From CAYRVX01 sp964427875 (GTDB lineage Bacteria > Planctomycetota > Phycisphaerae > SM23-33), in assembly GCA_964427875.1 (NCBI GenBank), contig CAYRVX010000027.1, positions 1 through 64,000 on the forward strand: 64,000 nt of DNA, read 5' to 3'. Positions 33,622-41,329 of this stretch are shown in pieces. Under the pieces are notes generated by a model. That model had not been told where the DNA came from, did not search any database, and saw only the letters and a program-made list of their open reading frames with translations. The position numbers were made by a program, and so were the translations under genes. How positions within the stretch are numbered: the first letter of the stretch is position 1; every line of letters starts with the position of its first letter.

Positions 33622-34740
33622 TCACCGGTTTACCCGACGAAGCAGCGGCTGGCAATACTCGGGCGAATACCGCAGGCAGCGATAGATGCTCGGCCGACCG
33701 GCCGGGTCGCGGTAGGGGTTGGTGAACTCCCAGACGATCCGCCCCTCGCGCGTGACCTCGAACAGGCGCGCCCTGCCGCCCTCGCAGATCAGCGTGTTGG
33801 CACCTGCCTGCCGGCCAGGCAGGTTGCCCAGGCGCTGGGCGCCGGAGATGTAGGGCGAGAAGAACTCCTCCTTCACCTCGGCGGCGTACTGCCATTCGAT
33901 CTGCCCGGTGAGCGGGTCCAGCTCGATGACGCGGGAATAGCCGCGCAGCGTGCCGTTGTCGAAGATCAGCAGGTTGCCGCTTTCGAGCATGTGGGGCTTG
34001 TGCTGGCCGTCGATGACGCCCGGCCCCCAGGCCCACACGATCCGCCCGCCGGGGCGCTCGATGACGCCGATCACGTCGCTGCTGCGGTACGAGAAGACGA
34101 CGTTGCCCGGGCGGAAGCGGACGGGACCGCCGGCGGCGGCCTCCTTCTCGAACGCGGCGTTGGGGCCGATGACCTGGAGCGTGTTGTTGTGGGCCCAGTC
34201 GAAGGCGAACTCGCCCGTCGCCCGGCCCATGACGTGCGCCCAGCGATCCGGCCCCAGAAGCTCCTCGAGCTCGGCCAGGTGCTCTTCGCCGCGCCACTGC
34301 CAGAGGAGCTGCTTATCGCGCGTGGTCTCGATCATGTACGGGTGGCGCTTGAGCTGCGGCCCCAGGGCCGGGCACATGCTCTCGGCGATCGTGTGCACCA
34401 GGATGTTGCCATTCTCCAATACCTGGAAGTCGTGGTCCGTCCGGCAGCGATAGCTCCACACGACGGTCCCGTCGGGCTCGATCTCGAACAGCCCGGCCGT
34501 GCCGCGAGCGACCTCGCTGCGGTCGTGCGTCGGATAGATGAGATTGCCGTCCGGCAGCAGCCGGCAATACGACTGGAGCGACGTTCGGACCCGCCACTCG
34601 TGGGCGACCTCGCCGTCCATGTCGATCAGGTAGATCGACCGGTCCGGCTCGCCCTCGCGCGCCGGCTCGTCGAACGTCTCGCAGAACAGCGTGTATCCCC
34701 GCCACGCCCTGTCGGGATCGTGAACCGTCGTCTTCGCCAT
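33622..34740 (-). CDS. Arylsulfotransferase (ASST)-like beta-propeller protein
   Basis: A 372-residue protein without an obvious signal peptide. It resembles the ASST family: the start WRGYTLFCETFDEP, then SIYLIDMDGEVAHEWRV, LLPDGNLIYPTHDRSEV and LENGNILVHTIAE, each an Asn-Gly turn of a propeller blade. DFAWDWAHNN-like sequence appears as AFDWAHNNTLQVIG, where the family's catalytic His is expected. ASST enzymes transfer sulfate between phenols in the periplasm. Absence of an export signal is unusual, so the start could be upstream or the protein may be a non-enzymatic relative. It heads the minus-strand cluster. Confidence 0.7.
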   Translation of the reverse strand: MAKTTVHDPDRAWRGYTLFCETFDEPAREGEPDRSIYLIDMDGEVAHEWRVRTSLQSYCRLLPDGNLIYPTHDRSEVARGTAGLFEIEPDGTVVWSYRCRTDHDFQVLENGNILVHTIAESMCPALGPQLKRHPYMIETTRDKQLLWQWRGEEHLAELEELLGPDRWAHVMGRATGEFAFDWAHNNTLQVIGPNAAFEKEAAAGGPVRFRPGNVVFSYRSSDVIGVIERPGGRIVWAWGPGVIDGQHKPHMLESGNLLIFDNGTLRGYSRVIELDPLTGQIEWQYAAEVKEEFFSPYISGAQRLGNLPGRQAGANTLICEGGRARLFEVTREGRIVWEFTNPYRDPAGRPSIYRCLRYSPEYCQPLLRRVNR

Positions 34741-34987
34741 GGTCGGTATCTTTCCTGAGGCTGACCGGCAAGCCGTCGCAAGCCCTGGCCGCCGGATGCT
34801 CGGCGCAGAGGCCCTCGGTCGGATGTCCCGGATAAGGGCCGCGATTCACGTACAGTAGAGCCTCGCGGGGCCGGACGGACAATGGCTTTTCGCGACGCCG
34901 GGTGTGGTTGGTTCTCGGTGGCAATATCCGCTGGCTCCGCCACCGCCAGCCGACCGCACCCCCGACGCCGCCGCAGGCAAATGCCGG
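34741..34987. other. Divergent intergenic region
   Basis: No gene is evident in this part of the 338-bp space between the ASST-like gene and the STN-domain gene. It must contain the minus-strand promoter of the five-gene cluster, but no convincing pair of boxes stands out. The plus-strand promoter is described separately. Confidence 0.3.
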
Positions 34988-35016
34988 GTGACAACGCGAC
35001 CGCTATGCCGTATCAT
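34988..35016 (+). promoter_or_regulatory. Sigma70-like promoter for the STN-domain gene
   Basis: GTGACA (34988-34993) and TATCAT (35011-35016) are 17 bp apart. The downstream ATG at 35079 has a ribosome site, giving a 5' leader of about 55 nt. Confidence 0.6.
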
Positions 35017-35078
35017 GGGTGAATCGGTTTCCGGAACGTCCGGGTACGGGGTACGCGCAAGCAGAAAGGAGTACGGCC

Positions 35079-36440
35079 ATGGAAAGCAGAAGGCTCCTGA
35101 CGGTTGTGGTGTCCGTGTTGGTCCTGTGCGGTGGGCTGTCGGCCGAGCCGAAACCGGCGAAGCCGAAGCCTAAGCCGAAACCGGCGGTCAAGGCGGCCGA
35201 CGAGACGGCACGGATCGAGAAGGTCCTCGCCGAGACGAAGATCGCCGAGATCAAGTTCAATCAGCACGAGTTTCGCGACGTGGTGGATTCCTTTCGGGAA
35301 TCCTACGCCCTGAACATATACGTGGAGTGGAAGGCCCTCGAGGCCGCGGGCGTGAGCAAGAGCACCCCGGTGACGCTGAACCTGCGGAACGTGACGGTGG
35401 GGCGCACGCTGGACGTGATCCTCAGCGAGGTCTCGACCGGAGTGAGGGGCGCCGACGCCCAGATCATGCACATCGTCGACAACGGCGTGCTGACGATCTC
35501 CACGCTGGCCTCCCTGTCGAGGAGGCCCGTCACGAGGATCTACCCGGCGGCCGACCTGCTCTGCCGCACGCGGCGGGCGTTCACCGGCGGACTGGGCTAC
35601 CCCTGGCGGATGACCAGCTTCCTGCCCGTCGAGGAGGAGATCGACATGGGCGGAACGGCCGGTGGGTTCTTCGACGAGGACGAGGGCCTCGCCCGCCGGG
35701 GCTACGTGGCCGGGACGGAGGAGGCCGCCGAGGAGCTGATCAAACTGATACGGACCACCATCGATCGCGACAGTTGGGCAGACCCCGAAGGCGGGGGAGC
35801 GGGGGCGGGCACCATCCAGGTCGTGGGCACCGGCCTGGTCATCACGCAGACGTTCAAGAACCACGAGGCGATCGCGAAGCTCCTGGAGATGCTCCGCGCC
35901 GACCGCGAGGCGCTGAAGATCGAGGTAGGCGTGGCCGTCGTTCGGATCGAGAAGGCCGAGGCGTCCCTGGCGCTGCGCAAGGCGCTGGGCAAGGCCGCCG
36001 ACGTGGCGGCCGCCCTGACCGACGGCGAGGACAGCGGCTCGTGGAAGCTGGACCGCTGCAAGGCCGAGCAGACGCACCTCGGCGACGTGATCCGCGCGAC
36101 GCATCTCTACGCGCGGATGGTCCGCATGGTGCCGGCGGACGCCAACCACATCATCCTGCCGCACACGACGATGTACGGCTACGAGGTCGGCGTGCTGCCG
36201 AAGTCGCGCAACGGCGAGAAGGTGACGATGTCCGTCGCGTGCGGCTCGGGCTGGATCGGCAAGGAGGACGACCCGACCAAGGACACGCCCAGCGCCAACA
36301 CGGGCGTCCGGCGCCGCCACAACACGTTCGACTTCACGATGGCGGTCGGCGGCAAGGCGCAGGTGTTCTCCGCCGTGCCCGCCACCGCCAAGGACGGAGG
36401 CGTGAAGGTCGTCGTCTGGCTGCCGAAGGCGGCGAAGTAG
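35079..36440 (+). CDS. Secreted STN/secretin-like domain protein
   Basis: The ATG at 35079 follows AAAGGAG (35065-35071). The 453-residue product has a signal peptide (RRLLTVVVSVLVLCGGLSA) and then a Lys/Pro repeat (KPAKPKPKPKP). Residues about 55-145 read as an STN/secretin N-terminal domain: HEFRDVVDSFRESYALNIYV, TPVTLNLRNVTVGRTLDVIL. A second part, residues about 225-290, resembles another secretin N-domain (TIQVVGTGLVITQTFKNHEA then KLLEMLRADREALKIEVGVA). No secretin beta-barrel follows, so it is probably not itself a pore. It may support a type II/IV-like export machine or bind at the outer membrane. It is monocistronic and convergent with the M48 gene. Confidence 0.65.
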   Translation: MESRRLLTVVVSVLVLCGGLSAEPKPAKPKPKPKPAVKAADETARIEKVLAETKIAEIKFNQHEFRDVVDSFRESYALNIYVEWKALEAAGVSKSTPVTLNLRNVTVGRTLDVILSEVSTGVRGADAQIMHIVDNGVLTISTLASLSRRPVTRIYPAADLLCRTRRAFTGGLGYPWRMTSFLPVEEEIDMGGTAGGFFDEDEGLARRGYVAGTEEAAEELIKLIRTTIDRDSWADPEGGGAGAGTIQVVGTGLVITQTFKNHEAIAKLLEMLRADREALKIEVGVAVVRIEKAEASLALRKALGKAADVAAALTDGEDSGSWKLDRCKAEQTHLGDVIRATHLYARMVRMVPADANHIILPHTTMYGYEVGVLPKSRNGEKVTMSVACGSGWIGKEDDPTKDTPSANTGVRRRHNTFDFTMAVGGKAQVFSAVPATAKDGGVKVVVWLPKAAK

Positions 36441-36477
36441 CGCCGGGCGGGCCTCCGCGCGGTCTCCGCGGCCCGGC
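36441..36477. terminator. Possible bidirectional hairpin between convergent genes
   Basis: The 37-bp gap between two convergent genes contains GCCGGGC and GCCCGGC in inverted order with an inner CCGCG/CGCGG pair, so it can fold into one GC-rich hairpin on either strand. There is no T-tract, so intrinsic termination is uncertain. Confidence 0.4.
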
Positions 36478-37413
36478 TCAGACGGTCAGGGACAGCAGCC
36501 GCTGGATGCGGTCCTTGACGGGCGGGTGCGTGGAGAAGATGCTCGAGGCGCGCTTCTCGAACTTCTTGATCGGGTGGACGATGTAGAGCGGCGCGGTGGC
36601 GCGGTTGGCCACCTCGAGGACCTCCTTGTCGTTGCTGAGCTTCCTCAGCGCGCCCGCCAGGCCGCGGGGGTTGCGGGTCAGCTCCACCGCGCCGGCGTCG
36701 GCGAGGTACTCGCGCTGGCGCGACATGGCCATGTGAATAATCCGCGCGAGGATCGGCGCGATGATGGCCAGCACGAGCGCGACGACGAGCAGCACGACCT
36801 GGATGAGCCCGCCGCCTTGGGAGCCCCGGCTGCTGCGGCGCCGCCGCCCGCCACCCCACCACATGCTACGGAGGAACACGTCGCAGAGCATCACGAGCAC
36901 GCCGACCATGACGGCCATCAGCGTCGCGAAGAGGATGTCCCGATGACGGACGTGGCTTAGCTCGTGGGCCATCACGCCCTGGAGCTCGTCGCGATTGAGC
37001 CGCTGCCGCAGGCCGGTGGTGATAGCCACGGAGGCGTGCTGCGGGTCGCGCCCGGTGGCGAAGGCGTTCATGGCCGTATCTTCGATGAGGTAGATCTTGG
37101 GCAGGGGCGTTCCGCCGGCGATGCACAGCTCCTCGACGACGTTGAAGAGCTGCGGGTCGTCGGACTTGACGATCCGCCGGGCGCGGCTCATGCCCAGCAG
37201 CGCGCTGGAGCCGCCGTAGTAGCTCAGCAGCGTCAGGAGGAAGGCCACGACGGCGGCGACGCCCGCCACGACCGCGCCGAACTGCCAGTCGCCGCCCCAC
37301 ACCACGCCGACGAGCAGCCCCACGCCGACGAAGAACATCACGAACAGCACGATCAGCAGCACGCTGTTGCGCTTGTTGCGGGCGATCAGCTCGTGGAACG
37401 TTTCCACCGCCAT
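36478..37413 (-). CDS. M48-family membrane metalloprotease (HtpX-like)
   Basis: A 311-residue integral membrane protease. TM segments lie at about residues 17-38 and 45-65, with two more around 160-182 and 202-226. The zinc site is HELSH at residues 150-154 and EYLAD at 235-239. NAFATGRDPQHASVAITTGL precedes the site as in HtpX. A Gly/Arg/Ser-rich loop (GGGRRRRSSRGSQGGG) sits between the last TM pair. HtpX-type enzymes cut misfolded membrane proteins on the cytoplasmic side. The gene follows a small membrane-protein gene and lemA on the same strand; LemA next to M48 proteases is a recurrent bacterial arrangement. Confidence 0.88.
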   Translation of the reverse strand: MAVETFHELIARNKRNSVLLIVLFVMFFVGVGLLVGVVWGGDWQFGAVVAGVAAVVAFLLTLLSYYGGSSALLGMSRARRIVKSDDPQLFNVVEELCIAGGTPLPKIYLIEDTAMNAFATGRDPQHASVAITTGLRQRLNRDELQGVMAHELSHVRHRDILFATLMAVMVGVLVMLCDVFLRSMWWGGGRRRRSSRGSQGGGLIQVVLLVVALVLAIIAPILARIIHMAMSRQREYLADAGAVELTRNPRGLAGALRKLSNDKEVLEVANRATAPLYIVHPIKKFEKRASSIFSTHPPVKDRIQRLLSLTV

Positions 37414-37422
37414 GGCTCAGGG

Positions 37423-37653
37423 TCACCTCGATCGGCCGGGAAGGAAGATCGCCAGCAGGCGCGCGGCGATGGCCGCCGCGGAGAGCCCCAGCGCCGCCAC
37501 CAGCACCCAATCCGCTTCCCACCGGGTCGTGAAGTAGTACATCAGCACGGCCAGCACGGGCAGGATCGGCGCCAGGGCGACGCCCGCCAACGCCCGCTTC
37601 CTGCCGCCGGCCGGGCCGCGAACCCCCCGCCGCTGGGGACGTGTCCGGGCCAT
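37423..37653 (-). CDS. Small two-TM membrane protein
   Basis: A 76-residue protein whose ATG overlaps the lemA stop as TGATG, so it is translationally coupled. A basic N-terminus (ARTRPQRRGVRGPAGGRKR) is followed by two hydrophobic segments, VALAPILPVLAVLMYYF and WVLVAALGLSAAAIAARLLA. It lies between lemA and the M48 protease gene (9 bp to the latter). I do not know the family. Its position suggests a partner of the LemA-protease pair. Confidence 0.65.
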   Translation of the reverse strand: MARTRPQRRGVRGPAGGRKRALAGVALAPILPVLAVLMYYFTTRWEADWVLVAALGLSAAAIAARLLAIFLPGRSR

Positions 37654-38204
37654 CAGAACTCCACCTTCGGCACCTCGCGCTCTTCGGCCTCTTCCAGCTC
37701 GAAGAACTCCTCGGCCTTGAACGAGAAGGCCCCGGCGACCAGGTTGGCCGGGAACTTCTCCCGGGCGGTGTTGTACAGGCCCACCGAGTCGTTGTAGTGC
37801 TGGCGGGCGAAGGCGATCTTGTTCTCGGTGCTGGTCAGCTCCTCCTGGAGCTGCGCGAAGTTCTCGTTGGCCTTGAGCTGCGGGTAGCTCTCGGAGAGCG
37901 CGAAGAGCTGTCTCAGCGCGCCCGTGAGGAAGTTCTCGGCCTCCGCCTGCTGGGCGACGCCCTGGGCGCCGATGGCCTGGTTCCTGGCCTGGATGACGCG
38001 TTCGAGGGTTTCCCTCTCGTGCGCGGCGTAGCCCTTGACCGTCTCGACGAGGTTGGGGATCAGGTCGTAGCGCCGCTTGAGCTGCACGTCGATCTGACTC
38101 CACGCGTTGCGGCACCGCACGCGCCTGGTCACCAGGCCGTTGTAGAAGTAGACCCCGCCCAGGAGGATGAACAACACGACCCCCAAGCCGATCGCAAGTG
38201 CCAT
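37653..38204 (-). CDS. lemA: LemA family protein
   Basis: A 183-residue protein with a single N-terminal TM anchor (LAIGLGVVLFILLGGVYFY) and the LemA hallmark RNAWSQIDVQLKRRYDLIPN, followed by LVETVKGYAAHERETLERVI. The rest is a long helical bundle (ARNQAIGAQGVAQQAEAENF, then LQEELTSTENKIAFARQHYN), ending in an FSFKAEEFFE segment. LemA proteins are exposed on the outer face of the inner membrane; the mechanism is unclear, though they are often tied to a nearby protease. It is the first gene of a three-gene minus-strand operon with the small membrane protein and the M48 protease. Confidence 0.93.
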   Translation of the reverse strand: MALAIGLGVVLFILLGGVYFYNGLVTRRVRCRNAWSQIDVQLKRRYDLIPNLVETVKGYAAHERETLERVIQARNQAIGAQGVAQQAEAENFLTGALRQLFALSESYPQLKANENFAQLQEELTSTENKIAFARQHYNDSVGLYNTAREKFPANLVAGAFSFKAEEFFELEEAEEREVPKVEF

Positions 38205-38359
38205 GGTCTGTCCTTTCCCTTTCGCGCGCGAGTTGGTCGCGACGTCGCCCGTCGGACTGACATTACACCGTTCCTACGCGGAGTTCAAGCCGCAGGTTCT
38301 CGCGCCGGCGAGGGGCTCGATTCCGCCACCTTTTTTGCCTATCATATGGAGGAAGCCGT

Positions 38360-38365
38360 TATAAT
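38360..38365 (+). promoter_or_regulatory. -10 element of the mutS2 promoter
   Basis: A perfect TATAAT lies 31 bp upstream of the GTG start of mutS2. A TTGCCT 19 bp further upstream is a possible -35 at a longer than ideal distance. The leader RNA would be only about 25 nt. Confidence 0.5.
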
Positions 38366-38395
38366 TGACGATCCACTCTGTGGAGAGCCCTTGGT

Positions 38396-41125
38396 GTGGA
38401 TACTTTTACCCTGAGAAAGGTCGAGTTCAACGAGGTGCGCCGCATCCTCGGGGGCTTCTGTAGCTGCTCGCTGGGCAAGGCCATGGCGGCGCGGATGAAT
38501 CCCTCGCGCAATCCCGAGACGATCCGGCACTGGCTTCAGCAGGTCTCGCAGATGGTCCAGGCCGTTCGCGACGTCTCCCTGCCGCCGTTCGGCGGAGTGG
38601 TGGACATCGGCGAGCAACTGACCCGGGCGCGCCCCTCGGGCGGGGCGGGGGGCGAGGACTTCGCCGCGATCGCCAGCGCCCTGGAGGCGGCCGGCAACCT
38701 CAAGGCCTGGCTCGACGCCCTGCCCGAGCACCTCGACGACCTGCACGCTCTCGCCGAGCGCATCGGGCGATTCGACTCCGAGGTCAAGAGCATCCGGTCC
38801 GTCGTCGATGCGGACGGCACGATTCGGGACGACGCCTCCGACCGGCTGGCGCGGATCCGGCTGGAGATCCAGGCCACCACGCGCAAGATCCACGACGTGA
38901 TCTACGGTTACCTCCAGAACGCCGACGTGGCCAAGCTGCTCCAGACCTCCAGCGTCACGCTGCACGGCGACCGCTACGTGCTGCCTGTCAAGGCCGAGAA
39001 CCGCGGGCGCCTGCCCGGCGTCGTCCACCGCTCCAGCAACACCGGGGCGACGGTGTTCGTCGAGCCGAACGCGTCGGTCGAGCTCAACAACCACCTCGCC
39101 GACCTGTGCACCGACGAGCGGCGGGAGATCGAGCGCCTGCTGAACGTGCTGGCCATCCGCATCCAGGCGAGAACGCAGGAGATGGCCGAGACCATGGGCG
39201 CGGTCGGGCAGGTCGACCTGATCGCCGCCAAGGCGCAGTACGCCTATCAGTTCGACTTCACCTGCCCGGAGGTGACGGAGCGGGGCCCTTTGCAGTTCGC
39301 AGCCGCCAGGCACCCCCTGCTGCTCGAGCAGGCCCACCGCCAGGAGCGGGAGGGCGTTGAGCCGGGGCGGCGCCACCCGGTCGTGCCGATCGACGTCCGC
39401 CTGGGCAGCGACTTCGACCTGCTGGTCGTCACCGGCTCGAACACGGGCGGCAAGACGGTCGCGCTGAAGACGGTCGCCCTTCTGGTGCTGATGGCCCAGT
39501 CGGGCATGCACGTCGCCGCGCGGCGGGGCGCGACGATGCCGGTCTTCCGCGACGTATATATCGACGTCGGCGACGAGCAGTCGCTCCAGCAGTCGCTCAG
39601 CACGTTCGGGGCGCACATCAAGCGCATCCGGCACATCCTCCGCAAGGCGGACCGCACCTCGCTGGTCCTGCTGGACGAGCTGGGGGCGGGCACCGATCCC
39701 GACGAGGGCGGCGCGATCGGGCAGGCGATCCTCGACGAGCTTCTCGAGGCCGGCTGCCTCGGCATGGTCACCACGCACCTCAGCGTGCTGAAGGCCTACG
39801 CGTTCAACCACGAGCGGGTGGACAACGCCTCCGTCGAGTTCGACACGAAGACGATGTCGCCGACGTACCACCTGCGGATCGGCACGCCCGGCGAGAGCCA
39901 CGCCATCGCCGTGGCCCGGGAGTTGGGCCTTTCCAGGCGGGTCGTCGCGGCCGCTCGCAGGCACATGTCCGGCCAGAGCAAGCAGTTTCGCAGGGCCATC
40001 CGCGCCACCGGGCAGGTGAGGCAGGTCGCCGAGGAGGCCCGCGCCGAGGCCGTCGAGGCGAAGCTCGCCGCCAAGACACAGGAGGAGACCTACGAGGCCA
40101 AGCTCGCCGACCTTCATCGGCTCCAGGGGGAGTTCGAGACCTGGCTGGCCTCGCTGGGCGACCTGCGCCCCGGCGACGAGGTGGCCGTGCCGTCGCTGGG
40201 CAAGATGGGCCGGCTCGTGCGGCTGGAACTCCACCGCCAGATCGCCGTCGTGGACGCCGACAACGTCCAGGTGGAGGTGCCCCTGAAGGAGCTCATGCCC
40301 GATCTCGGGCAGGCGGCCGTGCGCGAACAGATCGCCGCGCTCCGCCAGCAGATCCTCGACCAGGCCCGCCAGACCCAGGAGATCCGCGCCGAGGCCGATC
40401 ATACGCGCCAGGAGTACCATCGCTCCCTGGAGCAGCAGAAACAGCGTGCCCGCCAGTTCGACACCTGGCTGGGCGCGATCGCGCGGCTCAAGGTGGGCGA
40501 CGAGGTGCCCATCGCCCGCAGGCCCGGCAGGGGCAAGGTCGTCAAGGTGGACCTGCCCGGGCTTCGGGCCACCGTCGAGACGCGCAACGGCGAGATGACC
40601 GTCTCGATCCAGGACCTGTTCCCGCAGACCGGGCCCTTCGCGGCCCGTCCCGCGCGGAAGGCGGCCCAGCGAGGCGACCGCGCCGAGCAGCGGCGGCCCC
40701 GCGCTGCCGGCAGGAGGGAGAAGGCCCCGGCCGACAAGGACCGGCCGATGGACCGCGGGCGGGTAACCGGACGTGCCGCCCGCGCCAAACGCGACGCCAT
40801 CCTCGCGCTGGAGCCCGGCGAGAAGGTCTACGTCGTTCCCTTCCACAAGCGAGCGACGCTCATCCGCTTCAATGCCGAGAAGGACGTCGCGACCGTGCAG
40901 TCCGGGATCTTCGAGATGGAGATCCCGCTGGCGGACCTGGAGCCCCTGCGCATTCGGCCGAGCGACCAACGGCCCCCGCCCGGCAAGAGGCCGGCGGAGA
41001 AGGCGCCGAAGCCCGCGCCCGCGCCCGCAGCCGGCGAGCCGGCGCCCGCCGAGGGCCCGTCCGAGCCGCCCGGCGATGAACAGGCCGAGGAGGCAGAAAA
41101 GGCGGCCGGGGAAGGCACATCGTAA
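38396..41125 (+). CDS. mutS2: MutS2 family ATPase without an Smr domain
   Basis: The GTG at 38396 starts a 909-residue protein. The MutS2 core is complete: the N-terminal helical part (TLRKVEFNEVRRILGGFCSC), SSNTGATVFVEPNASVELNN, the Walker A loop GSNTGGKTVALKT with Lys353, and the Walker B LVLLDELGAGTDPDEG with Asp427/Glu428. After about residue 600 the usual C-terminal Smr endonuclease domain is absent. Instead three KOW/SH3-like modules recur, with DLRPGDEVAVPSLGKMGRLV, RLKVGDEVPI and LEPGEKVYVVP, followed by a Pro/Ala/Glu-rich tail. MutS2 acts in anti-recombination or ribosome collision rescue; without Smr the nuclease step must be missing or supplied by another protein. Confidence 0.9.
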   Translation: MDTFTLRKVEFNEVRRILGGFCSCSLGKAMAARMNPSRNPETIRHWLQQVSQMVQAVRDVSLPPFGGVVDIGEQLTRARPSGGAGGEDFAAIASALEAAGNLKAWLDALPEHLDDLHALAERIGRFDSEVKSIRSVVDADGTIRDDASDRLARIRLEIQATTRKIHDVIYGYLQNADVAKLLQTSSVTLHGDRYVLPVKAENRGRLPGVVHRSSNTGATVFVEPNASVELNNHLADLCTDERREIERLLNVLAIRIQARTQEMAETMGAVGQVDLIAAKAQYAYQFDFTCPEVTERGPLQFAAARHPLLLEQAHRQEREGVEPGRRHPVVPIDVRLGSDFDLLVVTGSNTGGKTVALKTVALLVLMAQSGMHVAARRGATMPVFRDVYIDVGDEQSLQQSLSTFGAHIKRIRHILRKADRTSLVLLDELGAGTDPDEGGAIGQAILDELLEAGCLGMVTTHLSVLKAYAFNHERVDNASVEFDTKTMSPTYHLRIGTPGESHAIAVARELGLSRRVVAAARRHMSGQSKQFRRAIRATGQVRQVAEEARAEAVEAKLAAKTQEETYEAKLADLHRLQGEFETWLASLGDLRPGDEVAVPSLGKMGRLVRLELHRQIAVVDADNVQVEVPLKELMPDLGQAAVREQIAALRQQILDQARQTQEIRAEADHTRQEYHRSLEQQKQRARQFDTWLGAIARLKVGDEVPIARRPGRGKVVKVDLPGLRATVETRNGEMTVSIQDLFPQTGPFAARPARKAAQRGDRAEQRRPRAAGRREKAPADKDRPMDRGRVTGRAARAKRDAILALEPGEKVYVVPFHKRATLIRFNAEKDVATVQSGIFEMEIPLADLEPLRIRPSDQRPPPGKRPAEKAPKPAPAPAAGEPAPAEGPSEPPGDEQAEEAEKAAGEGTS

Positions 41126-41215
41126 CGGCACCGCGGCGGCACGCCGCGGCTCCGCCATTGGCGAGCGAGGCCGGCGGCGGTTGAACCTACGGCGCCCTGG
41201 AGGCACTCGGGCCCA

Positions 41216-41243
41216 GCGGCGGCGTGCCGCCGCCGTGCTTTTT
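41216..41243 (+). terminator. Rho-independent terminator after mutS2
   Basis: GCGGCGG and CCGCCGC form a 7-bp stem around CGTG (41216-41233), followed after a short GC stretch by five T (41239-41243). It lies about 90 bp after the mutS2 stop. Confidence 0.6.
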
Positions 41244-41329
41244 CCCACGCACACCGCACGACGCACTTCACCAGGGAGAAGGCGGAAGTCACGGAACGAA
41301 ACCGCGCCATCGGCGACTGCCCCCGGCCC

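Noticed and set aside
38342..41266. A long minus-strand frame opposite mutS2
   Set aside because: mutS2 has Walker motifs in the plus frame. The opposite frame is compositional noise.
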